Of a DNA stretch of 43,983 nt, positions 1 through 8,859 are shown in pieces. Each line of letters begins with the position of its first letter. Within the stretch, counting starts at the first letter, position 1. A program made the translations under genes and the position numbers. The notes below the pieces were generated by a model. It was not told the origin of the DNA, did not search any database, and was given only the letters and a program-made list of their open reading frames with translations. This stretch comes from TMED109 sp002684605 (GTDB lineage: Bacteria > Pseudomonadota > Alphaproteobacteria > TMED109): assembly GCA_913046335.1 (NCBI GenBank), contig CAJWSU010000010.1, positions 1 through 43,983 of the forward strand, in the 5' to 3' direction.

Positions 1-1410
1 TGGGTTAATTCGGATAATGGAGATACTTTTGATATTATCAATCCATCAGATTTAACTGTAGTTGGTTCTATGCCTAATGCATCAAAAAAAGAAACTATTC
101 GAGCAATTGATGCTGCAAATAACTCTTGGAGTGATTGGAAAAAACTAACAGGCAAGGACAGGTCTATTATTATTCGTCGTTGGCATGAACTGATATTAGA
201 AAATATTGATGATTTAGCTCTTATTATGACTTTAGAAAATGGTAAACCTATTCCAGATTCTAGAGGTGAAATTGTCTATGCTTCATGGTTTACTGATTGG
301 TTTTCTGAAGAAGCTAAAAGAACCTATGGAAAAACTATACCTTCTACTATGGCAGGTAGAAGAATTATGACTATAAAGCAGCCAATTGGAGTTTGTGGAA
401 TCATAACCCCATGGAATTTTCCTGCAGCAATGATTACTAGGAAAGTTGCGCCTGCGCTAGCAGCAGGTTGTCCTGTTGTAATAAAACCTGCAGGATCAAC
501 CCCTTTTTCTGCTACTGCATTAGTAGAGTTAGCGCATCGTGCAGGTGTACCAAAGGGGGTTATAAACCTTATTTCTGTGTCAGAAGAAAATGTTGCAGAA
601 GTAGGAGATGAGTTATGTACAAATAAGGATGTGAGAAAAATTTCTTTTACAGGTTCTACTAATGTGGGAAGAGCATTAATTGCTAAGACTGCTTCAACTA
701 TTAAAAAAGTATCTATGGAATTAGGAGGGCATGCTCCATTTATAGTATTTGAAGATGCAGATATAGATGAAGCTGTTGATGGTGCTATGGCTAATAAATA
801 TCGTAATAGTGGTCAAGTTTGTGTATCTGCTAATCGAATATTTGTTCATGAAAAAATTTACGATGATTTTGCTAAAAGACTTTCTGATAAATCAGCGAGC
901 CTTCTAGTTTCTGATGGAAGAGAAGATGGAGCTCAAATTGGTCCATTAATTACTATGGCAGCTGTAAATAAAGTTCAAAGTCATGTTGATGATGCGGTAG
1001 AAAAGGGAGCCACAGTTATGACAGGAGGATCCCTAGATAACGCTGGTAAACAATTCTATAAGCCTACAGTTATGACCAATGTTACGAATAAGATGAAAAT
1101 ATTTTATGAAGAAACTTTTGGTCCAGTTGCTCCGTTAATTAAATTTTCTACTGAGGAAGAAGTCATTAAAATGGCTAATGATACAAATTATGGTTTAGCT
1201 GGCTATTTTTATAGTAGAGATATAGGAAGAATATATAGAGTAGCTGAAGCTTTAGAATATGGAATGGTTGGAATTAATGCTGGAGTAATATCTTCTGAGG
1301 TAGCTCCTTTTGGAGGGATTAAGGAATCTGGTATTGGTCGTGAAGGAGCTGCAGAAGGAATAGATGAATATTTAGAAACTAAATATATGATGTTTGCAGG
1401 AATAGATTAA
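1..1410 (+). CDS. NAD(P)-dependent succinate-semialdehyde dehydrogenase-type aldehyde dehydrogenase, 5'-truncated
   Basis: The reading frame is open from base 1, and the residues before the first ATG (base 70), including NPSDLTVVGSMP, match the usual ALDH N-terminus, so the gene begins left of the window. It oxidises an aldehyde to an acid with NAD(P)+, most likely succinate semialdehyde to succinate in the cytoplasm. The Rossmann stretch ITPWNFPAAM, the general-base Glu in SMELGGHAPF (codon 718-720) and the catalytic Cys in SGQVCVSANR (codon 820-822) are present. The segment around KYRNSGQVCVSANRI is typical of the GabD/SSADH group rather than the CoA-acylating MmsA group. The substrate is inferred from family resemblance; neighbours do not fix it. 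The C-terminus is complete. A GT4 gene follows after 22 nt on the same strand. Confidence 0.85.
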   Translation, partial: WVNSDNGDTFDIINPSDLTVVGSMPNASKKETIRAIDAANNSWSDWKKLTGKDRSIIIRRWHELILENIDDLALIMTLENGKPIPDSRGEIVYASWFTDWFSEEAKRTYGKTIPSTMAGRRIMTIKQPIGVCGIITPWNFPAAMITRKVAPALAAGCPVVIKPAGSTPFSATALVELAHRAGVPKGVINLISVSEENVAEVGDELCTNKDVRKISFTGSTNVGRALIAKTASTIKKVSMELGGHAPFIVFEDADIDEAVDGAMANKYRNSGQVCVSANRIFVHEKIYDDFAKRLSDKSASLLVSDGREDGAQIGPLITMAAVNKVQSHVDDAVEKGATVMTGGSLDNAGKQFYKPTVMTNVTNKMKIFYEETFGPVAPLIKFSTEEEVIKMANDTNYGLAGYFYSRDIGRIYRVAEALEYGMVGINAGVISSEVAPFGGIKESGIGREGAAEGIDEYLETKYMMFAGID

Positions 1411-1432
1411 TAAATTTATACTTTTGTATTAA

Positions 1433-2506
1433 ATGAAAAATAATAACTTAGTTTTGATTTCTAGTGATATTGAGCCAGGTGGTATATCTACTATGATAGG
1501 TATACACACTGCGGCTTTAATAAAAGAGGGCTATAAAGTTACTGTAATATTGCATAAAGACTCTGAAGCAATTAATTCTATAGACTCTTGTACAAGGTTA
1601 ATAATTAATAAAAATAAATTGTTGTCTATTCATGCTTATAACTGGCTAGATTTCATTTTGTTAAAATTTGGATTATGTATATGGATAAAAAAATTACTTA
1701 ATAATGCAGATATTTTATTTGTACACAATGCAAAATTAATAGAAATAATTAAAAAAAGTACTAGGAAACCAGTCTTTGCAGTAAATCACACAGCTAAAAA
1801 GTCGCAATTAAAGGATTTTAAAAAAGCAAATATGATATTTTCTGTAAATAATAATATCAACGATCAATTATTAAAATTAGGAGTTAGTAAAAACAGATGC
1901 GTCTATTGCCCGAATGTTTTAATAGATATTCCTGACTTTAAAATAAATAATATAACAAAAAAAACAATTGTTATAGGTGCATTAGGTAGAATGGTAGATA
2001 AAAAAGGTTTTTTTGATTTTATAGATGCTTTAAAAATACTTAAAGCCAGAGGTGTTAATTTTAAAGCTATTTTAGCTGGTAATGGCGAATTATATAATAA
2101 TTTAAGGAATGCTTCAAAAGACTTAATAGAGCTAGATTTTCCTGGTTGGGTTAAAGACAAAAAAAAATTTTATAGTAATATTGATATATTCTGTCAGCCT
2201 TCTCATTTTGAGCCGTTTGGCTTAACTATTATTGAAGCAATGTCTTACGCAAAGCCTGTTATTTCAACAGATTGTGATGGCCCATCAGAAATTATTATTG
2301 ATAAAAAAAATGGTTTTTTAGTAAAGAAAAAAAATCCACAAGAAATAGCTGACGTAATAATAAAGCTTATAAATGAATCTGAAACTTATAAAAATATTTC
2401 TATATCTGCTAGAAAACATATAGAAAATTTTTATACTATTAATAGTCTTCAAAAAGTTTTAAAGAATAATATTAGTAACTATTCTTATTTAGAGCATGAA
2501 AAATAA
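1433..2506 (+). CDS. Glycosyltransferase family 4
   Basis: This is a 357-residue GT-B-fold sugar transferase. The N-terminal domain has a Gly-rich acceptor-side loop (EPGGIST, 14-20). The C-terminal nucleotide-sugar domain starts near GRMVDKKGF (185-193) and carries the E-x7-E retaining-GT motif E260/E268 in EPFGLTIIEAM, followed by GPSEII. There is no signal peptide, so it probably acts at the cytoplasmic membrane face on a cell-surface glycan or lipid. The acceptor and sugar are unknown. It is alone, without the cluster of sugar genes that usually accompanies such enzymes. No clear Shine-Dalgarno precedes the ATG, 22 nt after the ALDH stop. Its last 22 bases overlap the 3' end of the convergent gene. 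Confidence 0.85.
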   Translation: MKNNNLVLISSDIEPGGISTMIGIHTAALIKEGYKVTVILHKDSEAINSIDSCTRLIINKNKLLSIHAYNWLDFILLKFGLCIWIKKLLNNADILFVHNAKLIEIIKKSTRKPVFAVNHTAKKSQLKDFKKANMIFSVNNNINDQLLKLGVSKNRCVYCPNVLIDIPDFKINNITKKTIVIGALGRMVDKKGFFDFIDALKILKARGVNFKAILAGNGELYNNLRNASKDLIELDFPGWVKDKKKFYSNIDIFCQPSHFEPFGLTIIEAMSYAKPVISTDCDGPSEIIIDKKNGFLVKKKNPQEIADVIIKLINESETYKNISISARKHIENFYTINSLQKVLKNNISNYSYLEHEK

Positions 2507-2904
2507 ATTAATTTATTCATCTTCAGAGAATTCCAATTAGCTTTAGCATAATTTCCTTCTTTGCATTGTCCATACTCACTTATTATATCTATAGATATCA
2601 AAGGTTTACAATTTTTTAAATACTTAGGTTCTAGTATAATTTCTATAGCTCCGTCTCTTCCAGAGTATTTATGGCTAGTGATGCTATATCCGCATATACT
2701 TAGAAATATATTTTTATTTTTATAAAGATTATTTTTTGTATCGAATATTTTTATAGATAGTTTATGATTAATCAGTTTACTCTTTAAACTTTTTAAACAT
2801 TCGCTAGTTTCAAATGAGTTATATTCATCTTTGCATTTATCAATTTCTTTTGCCTCTAATGAAGTAAAAAATAATAATAAGTAGATAATTAAAAATGGTC
2901 TCAT
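2485..2904 (-). CDS. Small secreted protein with six cysteines, unknown function
   Basis: I do not recognise this 139-residue protein. Residues 1-18 form a good Sec signal peptide (MRPF, then a Leu/Ile/Phe-rich core ending SLEA), so the mature protein should be periplasmic or outside. The mature part has six Cys (24, 36, 71, 99, 114, 137), an even number that could form three disulfides, plus many Lys. The middle (residues 50-110) alternates hydrophobic residues in a pattern suggesting beta strands. Its 3' end overlaps the end of the convergent glycosyltransferase by 22 bases, and it is divergent from the glutathione reductase gene. The signal peptide and sustained Cys pattern argue that it is real. 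Confidence 0.65.
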   Translation of the reverse strand: MRPFLIIYLLLFFTSLEAKEIDKCKDEYNSFETSECLKSLKSKLINHKLSIKIFDTKNNLYKNKNIFLSICGYSITSHKYSGRDGAIEIILEPKYLKNCKPLISIDIISEYGQCKEGNYAKANWNSLKMNKLIYFSCSK

Positions 2905-2964
2905 TAGATTAATCTAGCACTAGAATAAAAAAATATATATACATAAATAATAAAAATTTTATTT

Positions 2965-2970
2965 AGAGGT
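2965..2970 (+). promoter_or_regulatory. Ribosome binding site selecting a TTG start
   Basis: The AGAGGT sequence lies 5 nt before TTG 2976. No ATG or GTG in frame nearby gives the complete FAD-binding N-terminus of the reductase, so this site supports the TTG start. Confidence 0.55.
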
Positions 2971-2975
2971 TTACA

Positions 2976-4334
2976 TTGCAAGATACTATTAAAAATAGCA
3001 AAGAATATGATTTAATCGTCATTGGTGCAGGGTCTGGTGGAGTTAGAGCTGCTAGGATTGCAGCTAATCATGGTGCTAAAGTTGCAATAATAGAAAGTAT
3101 CCGTGTTGGAGGCACATGTGTGCTAAGAGGGTGTGTTCCAAAAAAACTTTTGGTTTATGGATCACATATTGCACATGATATAGAAGATGCAGCTGGTTTT
3201 GGATGGAATATAGGTTCTATTGAACATGATTGGGCTAAACTTATTGCTGCTAAAGATAAAGAGTTAGATAGATTAAATAATATTTACTTAAATTTATTAT
3301 CTAAAGTAGATATTATTAATGGTTTTGGAAAAATTATCAGTAATAATGAAGTGGAAATAAATGGCAATATTTTTAAAGCTAATAAAATTTTAATTGCTGT
3401 TGGAGGCAAACCTTTTTTGCCTAAAATTAAAGGCATAGATTTATGTATCAATTCTGACCAAGCTTTAAATTTAAAAGAGTTGCCTAAAAAAATTATTATT
3501 AATGGTGGTGGATATATAGCATTAGAGTTTGCAGCGATATTTGCATCATTTGGTTCAAATGTTACGTTGATTTATAGAGGTAAAAATTTATTAAGAGGCT
3601 TTGATTATGATATTTCAAGATTAATTAAAGAAGAATACATAAAAAGTAATATTAAAGTTCTGACTGAAACGGAAATTACTTCTATTTCTAAAACTAAGGA
3701 CGCTTTATCAGTAACTCTAAATAATAATAAAAAAATTGTATCAAATGAAGTTATGTTTGCTACTGGAAGAGTTCCAAATACTAAGGGTTTAGGTTTAGGT
3801 GATATAGGTGTTAAAACAGGTTTAGTTGGTGAAATTATTGTAGATAAAAATAATCAAACTAACATAGATAATGTTTATGCTATAGGAGATGTTACAAATA
3901 GGATTAACCTTACTCCAGTTGCTATAGCTGAAGGGCAAGTTTTTTCTGATAATTTTTTTGGTGGTATGACTCGCGTTTGTGATTATGAAAATGTTGCATC
4001 AGCAGTTTTTTCGCAACCGGCTATTGGAGTAGTAGGAGTGAATGAATTAGAGGCAAATAATTTGTATGGTGAAGAGGGCGGTGTAGAAGTTTATAAGACT
4101 TCTTTTAAACCTATGAAGCAAACTCTAGGCGGAAGAGACACTAAAATATTTATGAAAATGATAGTTAGAAAAAAAGATAATAAAGTTGTAGGTATTCATG
4201 CTATAGGAGATGATATGCCAGAAATAATTCAAATTTGTGGAGTTGCTATAAAAGCAGGAGCAACGAAGGATGATTTTGATAATACAATGGGTATTCATCC
4301 CACAGCTGCAGAAGAACTTGTAACATTAAAATAG
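2976..4334 (+). CDS. gor: Glutathione-disulfide reductase
   Basis: This FAD-dependent cytoplasmic flavoenzyme reduces glutathione disulfide with NADPH. It is 452 residues, the normal length. The N-terminal FAD fold has VIGAGSGG (15-22). The redox disulfide C48/C53 lies in GGTCVLRGCVPKK, the arrangement of glutathione reductase rather than lipoamide dehydrogenase. A second nucleotide fold (INGGGYIALE) follows, then ATGRVPNT and the C-terminal dimer domain ending in HPTAAEE, with active-site H441 and E446. The start is TTG, supported by an upstream AGAGGT. It is followed after 94 nt by the DAHP synthase gene. The two monothiol-related genes grxD and bolA elsewhere in the window also depend on glutathione. 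Confidence 0.93.
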   Translation: MQDTIKNSKEYDLIVIGAGSGGVRAARIAANHGAKVAIIESIRVGGTCVLRGCVPKKLLVYGSHIAHDIEDAAGFGWNIGSIEHDWAKLIAAKDKELDRLNNIYLNLLSKVDIINGFGKIISNNEVEINGNIFKANKILIAVGGKPFLPKIKGIDLCINSDQALNLKELPKKIIINGGGYIALEFAAIFASFGSNVTLIYRGKNLLRGFDYDISRLIKEEYIKSNIKVLTETEITSISKTKDALSVTLNNNKKIVSNEVMFATGRVPNTKGLGLGDIGVKTGLVGEIIVDKNNQTNIDNVYAIGDVTNRINLTPVAIAEGQVFSDNFFGGMTRVCDYENVASAVFSQPAIGVVGVNELEANNLYGEEGGVEVYKTSFKPMKQTLGGRDTKIFMKMIVRKKDNKVVGIHAIGDDMPEIIQICGVAIKAGATKDDFDNTMGIHPTAAEELVTLK

Positions 4335-4365
4335 AACTTTAATGTAATAAAAGCTTGTAAATAAA

Positions 4366-4382
4366 GATTACTCGCAGTAATC
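4366..4382. repeat. Short inverted repeat between gor and the DAHP synthase gene
   Basis: GATTAC (4366-4371) and GTAATC (4377-4382) are perfect inverted repeats around a 5-nt loop. There is no U-tract after it, so it is not a standard terminator; it could be a protein-binding site or chance. A second, A/T-rich 8-bp inverted repeat (4323-4330 with 4338-4345) spans the gor stop. Confidence 0.3.
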
Positions 4383-4428
4383 ATAATGCTCAATAATATT
4401 TAATTAATGTATTTTAGGTAATAAAATT

Positions 4429-5778
4429 ATGAATTCTAATTGGTCTATAGATTCTTGGAGAAAGTTTCCTATAAAACATCAACCAGTTTATTCAGATTTA
4501 AATAAACTTCAAGATGTAGAAAACAAGCTAAAAACTCTTCCTCCTTTAGTATTTGCTGGAGAGGCTAGAACATTAAAAGAAAAATTAGCTGAAGTATCCG
4601 AAGGGAAAGGTTTTTTATTACAAGGAGGAGACTGTGCTGAGTCTTTTGCTGAATTTAACGCAGATAATTTAAGAGATTCATTTAGAGTAATACTTCAAAT
4701 GGCAGCTGTATTAACATATGGAGCTTCACTTCCTATAGTAAAAGTTGGTCGTTTAGCTGGACAATTTGCAAAACCTAGATCAGATTCTTTTGAAATAAGA
4801 GATAATGTTAAGCTTCCATCTTATTTGGGAGATATTGTAAATGGTATAGAGTTTGAAGAATTAGCGAGAGATCCAGATCCTGAAAGAATGCTTAAAGCTT
4901 ATAGTCAAGCAGCATCAGCTCTAAATCTTTTAAGAGCTTTTGCAACTGGGGGTTATGCTGATTTACATGAAGTTCATCGTTGGAATTTAGAATTCTTAGA
5001 AGGAAGTAGCCAAGATAATAAATACAGAGTGATAGCAGATCGTATTGGTGATTGCTTAAATTTTATGAAGGCATGCGGCATTAATAAAAATACTGCAGGT
5101 TTAGTGTCTAAAGTAGATTTTTTTACATCCCACGAAGCTCTATTATTAGGATATGAACAGAGCTTAACGCGAATTGATAGTATTACAGAAGAATATTATG
5201 ACTGTTCTGCACATATGTTGTGGATAGGTGAAAGAACTAGAGGTTTAGACGAGGCTCATATTGAGTTTATGAGAGGAATAGGAAACCCTATTGGTGTAAA
5301 AGTCGGCCCTACAATGAGTAGTGAAGATATAATAAACTTAATTGATAAATTAAACCCAGAAAATGAAGCTGGTAAGCTTACCTTAATAGCAAGGATGGGA
5401 AAAGATAAAATAGGTGATGTTTTGCCAGGACTAGTTAGAAAAGTTCATAATGAAGGAAAAAAAGTAGTTTGGTCATGTGACCCAATGCATGGTAATACTT
5501 TTAAAGCTCAGACAGGGTATAAGACTAGAGCATTTGATAATATAATGAGTGAAGTAGTACAATTCTTTCAAATTCATAGATCTGAAGGTACTTATGCTGG
5601 AGGTATTCACTTAGAAATGACTGGTCAAGATGTTACAGAGTGTGTTGGTGGATCGCAAGAAATTAAGGAAGAAAACCTTGGAGATAGATATCATACTCAT
5701 TGTGACCCGAGACTAAATGCAAATCAGGGATTAGAGTTAGCTTTTATACTTGCTGAAGAGTTAAGCAAATATAGATAA
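4429..5778 (+). CDS. 3-deoxy-7-phosphoheptulonate synthase, class II
   Basis: This enzyme condenses phosphoenolpyruvate and erythrose 4-phosphate to DAHP, the entry step of the shikimate pathway to aromatic amino acids. It is 449 residues and of the plant/actinobacterial-type class II, which is the usual form in alphaproteobacteria. Visible landmarks are FLLQGGDCAESF with the metal-ligand Cys69, LWIGERTRGLDEAH, WSCDPMHGNT and HLEMTGQDVTECVGG. The ATG start is followed directly by WSIDSWR, a typical N-terminus for the family. The gene is preceded by a 94-nt gap containing a small inverted repeat. It is convergent with the apbE gene, leaving only 10 nt between stops. Confidence 0.93.
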   Translation: MNSNWSIDSWRKFPIKHQPVYSDLNKLQDVENKLKTLPPLVFAGEARTLKEKLAEVSEGKGFLLQGGDCAESFAEFNADNLRDSFRVILQMAAVLTYGASLPIVKVGRLAGQFAKPRSDSFEIRDNVKLPSYLGDIVNGIEFEELARDPDPERMLKAYSQAASALNLLRAFATGGYADLHEVHRWNLEFLEGSSQDNKYRVIADRIGDCLNFMKACGINKNTAGLVSKVDFFTSHEALLLGYEQSLTRIDSITEEYYDCSAHMLWIGERTRGLDEAHIEFMRGIGNPIGVKVGPTMSSEDIINLIDKLNPENEAGKLTLIARMGKDKIGDVLPGLVRKVHNEGKKVVWSCDPMHGNTFKAQTGYKTRAFDNIMSEVVQFFQIHRSEGTYAGGIHLEMTGQDVTECVGGSQEIKEENLGDRYHTHCDPRLNANQGLELAFILAEELSKYR

Positions 5779-5788
5779 TACTTAATTA

Positions 5789-6679
5789 TTATGTATTTAT
5801 TATAAATTTTGCATCTGAAAAATATTTTATTAATTCTTCTCTTACAATTTTGCTGGATATTGCATACGTTGTTGAAAGTCCATCTGCTAATGTAGCGGAA
5901 TTAGCAATTACTGTTGTTTTTGAAGGAATGTCTAAAGCCGCATTATAAATATTTGCATTAAATAAGTGACTTTTTTTATTTGGAAGTATTGTGCTCCTTG
6001 CTTCACTTACGGAAAACCCTTTATTTGTAATATCAATAGTATTATTATTAATATTTAATAACCATTTCTTCCCATGAGGAGCTAATCCTGATGATCTTCC
6101 TTCTCCAAAATTAATTAAATGGTTTTTTATTCCTGAATTTAATAAAATTTCATGTACTCTATCAGTTAATATTCCTTGTGCTAAAGCATTGAGTGTTATC
6201 TCTGTATTTTTATTTAATAATACTATTTTATTTTTGGAAACATCAATATTATTAAACCCTATACCATCTGAAATAAGTTTTTTTCCAGAAGAATATGCAT
6301 TCCATATAGGTTGTACAGTTATATCAAATGATCCTTTACTAATATTAAAAAAATTTTCAGAAATGTTTATCGCATTTAATAATTCTGAGCATGGATTAAG
6401 AATAATTTTTTCTTTATTTAGCAAATTAATTTTACTGGAGGCATCTTGTAAATAAAAAATTTTATCTAATCTATCTATTTCTGAACTAACTATTGTTATA
6501 ATTTTTTCTAAATGTTTTTTATTTTTAGTATAAACCTTCAATTCTATAGGGTTACCTAATGCCGAGCCTTTCCAGTGATAATTATATATATTTTTATTAG
6601 CAAAACTAGTATATGGAATCATACCAATCGCACTTGCTGTTATTTTAATAATATTTCTTCTTGTTATAATGTTTTGCAT
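5789..6679 (-). CDS. apbE: FAD:protein FMN transferase (ApbE/NosX family)
   Basis: ApbE enzymes covalently attach FMN to a Thr of exported flavoproteins, using FAD. The protein is 296 residues. The N-terminus TRRNIIKITAS looks like a twin-arginine signal, as in NosX-type members, so it should act in the periplasm. Family landmarks are KGSFDITVQP, NALAQGILTDRV and the C-terminal ANSATLADGLSTTYA region that includes metal ligands. The usual GGD of the family reads GEG here (NFGEGRSSG), a mild deviation. It begins 1 nt after the NosR-like gene stops, so the two are cotranscribed. Its likely substrate is the FMN-binding domain of that neighbour. Confidence 0.85.
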   Translation of the reverse strand: MQNIITRRNIIKITASAIGMIPYTSFANKNIYNYHWKGSALGNPIELKVYTKNKKHLEKIITIVSSEIDRLDKIFYLQDASSKINLLNKEKIILNPCSELLNAINISENFFNISKGSFDITVQPIWNAYSSGKKLISDGIGFNNIDVSKNKIVLLNKNTEITLNALAQGILTDRVHEILLNSGIKNHLINFGEGRSSGLAPHGKKWLLNINNNTIDITNKGFSVSEARSTILPNKKSHLFNANIYNAALDIPSKTTVIANSATLADGLSTTYAISSKIVREELIKYFSDAKFIINT

Positions 6680-6680
6680 A

Positions 6681-8741
6681 TTAGGCTACTCTAACTTTAA
6701 ATTTTTCTATTTTAACTAAAGGAGGACATCTTTTGGCATCCACATATTCTAATTGACAATCTAAACATCTAAAACATTCACTCATAATAATTTTCCCCTT
6801 ATCTTTTCCTTTTGAAGGAATAGCATTTACCGGACAAGACGTTGAGCATAAATTACATGGACTTCCACACTCCTCTCTTCTTTTAAGATTATCAGTAATT
6901 CTTAATTTTCCAATTACTGCTAAACCAGCACCTAAAGGACAAACAAACCTACAAAAACCTCTTTCCATAAAAGCACTTAAACATAAAAGAGCAATAGCAT
7001 AACTAACATAGGGTATACCACGGTTAAAATGTCTCATTATAGCTGTTTTAAAAGGCTCTACTTCCGCTAATGTAGTAGCAGTTTCCATAGATATAAAGGA
7101 CATTCCGATAATAGTAACTAGAATAAAATATTTTATAGTCCATAATTTAGTATAATATTTTTCTGGAATTTCTTTTTTCTTTATACCTAAATTTTTAGCA
7201 ACCCAACCAATTAACTCTTGTAATGCTCCGAAAGGGCAAAGCCATCCGCAAAACAATCCTCTTCCTAATATTAAAGCAGAAATTATTGTAAAAGCTAAGA
7301 TAATAAATATTAACGGGTCTATTAAAAAATAATTTAAATCTGCACCAGTTATGGGTATTCTAATTAGTGACAAAATATTAAAAATTGATAATTGTGCGCC
7401 CGCATACCATCCAATCCAAATTAGTGTAAAGCTTAAGTAGGAAATTCTTATATACTTAAATATATTTCTATATTTACTCATTTTATCTTGAAATATTGTA
7501 ATAAGACTAAGTATTACTAAAGCAAGTGACAATATTAATATTCTAAATTTTGATTCTAGCCATACATTTACCCACATTGCTAATTCTTTTTCAGGCTTAA
7601 TAATAAGTTTATCACTTAGGATATAAGGTATAATAATTTTCTGAGATGAGTTTTCTTCATTAAAGTAGGATATTTCTAAATACCAAGGTTTAATAGGGTT
7701 AAAATTTTTCTCTGCCGATATTCTAAATAATGAAATTTCTTTATATTTTGGTGCGTTTTGGGCATTAACTTTTGAAAGCCTTGTATGGTCTGTCGCTTTA
7801 AATGTAATAATATTACCTTCTTGAATTACTCTAATTCTTTCAAAATTTTTAGTTCTTCTCCAGTCACTTCCTTTGAAAGAATAGCCTGTAGCAGCTATTA
7901 CTATCGCATAATCTTTTGCATCATATAGAGACATAATTTTATCATATCTCCATTCTCCAAGAATATTATTTCCTATTGATCTAGGATTATTCAATCCAAT
8001 AGCTATATCCATAAAAATTTTTTCTGAAGTGGATGTTTCTTTTAAGCGTGGTAAATTTATGATTTTATCAGGTAGCCCCATATTATAAAATTTTTCTTTA
8101 GCTTCTTTCAATAATATTCTTTTAGTAGTTATATAACCTTTTTCTAATAATTGATCCCAGTTCAAATTTTCTACTTTTAGAAAGTCTAATCTATTACCAT
8201 TTTTAACCCCAAAAAGATTTGCTGATATTGCAGCACTTCTTGCAGATTTAAATAAGGCTTCATGCATTAAATTTGAAGATATTGTTCCTCTATGTAGGGT
8301 ATCAGCACGTAAAGGGGCTCCTTTAGAAACTCTAGGTAATCCTTTAGATACATCAAGCCCTTCAGAGTTTTTAACAAAATCTTCCAAATACTCTTCACTG
8401 ATATCATGTACAAATAGAGGTTCATTATGATAGGTTAAAGTTGCACCTGCTATAGTTCCGTTAGTATTTAGTCCTACCATTATTTCATAGGGCTGACGAT
8501 CATAACCAAGTGATTTAACCATATCCCATGTTGAAAAAATATAACCTAGAAGTGTACCGTTACTTTTAATTTCTATAATTCTTTTATCTATGGCATTAAT
8601 ATTAGTTTCATCATAAGGAGGGAAATATTCTATAATTAAAGATTTTTCTAATCTATCTTCTATATTTCCAGTAATTTCAGCATAACTAAAATTTACATTA
8701 AATAAGAAAAAAGTTGAAATTAATAAAGCGATATTTTTCAT
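6681..8741 (-). CDS. NosR/NirI-like membrane flavo-iron-sulfur protein
   Basis: The protein is 686 residues, close to the NosR length. It has a Sec signal (1-21), then a periplasmic FMN-binding domain whose segment ADTLHRGTISS places T153 at the Thr that is flavinylated in NosR; the usual S-G-A before it reads H-R-G. Membrane helices lie at about 399-416, 431-460, 471-495, 535-550 and 578-592. Cys pairs C498/C502 (CGWLCP) and C597/C601 (CRFVCP) resemble NapH/NosR. Two C-terminal 4Fe-4S clusters use C625, C629, C632, C636 and C656, C659, C662, C672. NosR transfers electrons from the quinol pool towards N2O reductase. No nos genes lie in the window, so the partner is unknown. A good GGGAGA lies 9 nt before the ATG. 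Confidence 0.85.
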   Translation of the reverse strand: MKNIALLISTFFLFNVNFSYAEITGNIEDRLEKSLIIEYFPPYDETNINAIDKRIIEIKSNGTLLGYIFSTWDMVKSLGYDRQPYEIMVGLNTNGTIAGATLTYHNEPLFVHDISEEYLEDFVKNSEGLDVSKGLPRVSKGAPLRADTLHRGTISSNLMHEALFKSARSAAISANLFGVKNGNRLDFLKVENLNWDQLLEKGYITTKRILLKEAKEKFYNMGLPDKIINLPRLKETSTSEKIFMDIAIGLNNPRSIGNNILGEWRYDKIMSLYDAKDYAIVIAATGYSFKGSDWRRTKNFERIRVIQEGNIITFKATDHTRLSKVNAQNAPKYKEISLFRISAEKNFNPIKPWYLEISYFNEENSSQKIIIPYILSDKLIIKPEKELAMWVNVWLESKFRILILSLALVILSLITIFQDKMSKYRNIFKYIRISYLSFTLIWIGWYAGAQLSIFNILSLIRIPITGADLNYFLIDPLIFIILAFTIISALILGRGLFCGWLCPFGALQELIGWVAKNLGIKKKEIPEKYYTKLWTIKYFILVTIIGMSFISMETATTLAEVEPFKTAIMRHFNRGIPYVSYAIALLCLSAFMERGFCRFVCPLGAGLAVIGKLRITDNLKRREECGSPCNLCSTSCPVNAIPSKGKDKGKIIMSECFRCLDCQLEYVDAKRCPPLVKIEKFKVRVA

Positions 8742-8783
8742 ATATAAATATCTCCCAATTAATATTTATGAAAAAATTAACTA

Positions 8784-8810
8784 TTAACAGATAACAAGAT
8801 AAAGTATAGT
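8784..8810 (+). promoter_or_regulatory. Putative sigma70-type promoter for the NAD salvage genes
   Basis: A TTAACA box (8784-8789) and a TATAGT box (8805-8810) each match consensus at five of six positions. The 15-bp spacing is short. A transcript starting near 8817 would leave about 43 nt before TTG 8860 but only about 7 nt before GTG 8824. Confidence 0.4.
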
Positions 8811-8850
8811 TTTTTCAAATAAAGTGTTTTATATAATTCTTATTAAAAAT

Positions 8851-8855
8851 GGAAG
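8851..8855 (+). promoter_or_regulatory. Ribosome binding site favouring TTG 8860
   Basis: GGAAG lies 4 nt before an in-frame TTG at 8860, whereas GTG 8824 has no purine-rich site in front of it. Confidence 0.4.
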
Positions 8856-8859
8856 AATT

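Noticed and set aside
1..1410. Reading the ALDH as methylmalonate semialdehyde dehydrogenase (MmsA) because valine genes occur in the window
   Set aside because: Its active-site context KYRNSGQVCVSANR and overall pattern match succinate-semialdehyde dehydrogenases, and it is 32 kb from the valine genes.
6681..8741. Reading the iron-sulfur membrane protein as NapH
   Set aside because: NapH lacks the long N-terminal FMN-binding periplasmic domain and is less than half this length.
8742..8823. An FNR/Anr-type operator upstream of the NosR-like gene
   Set aside because: No TTGAT-N4-ATCAA-like palindrome is present; TTGTTATCTGTTAA is a direct rather than inverted arrangement.
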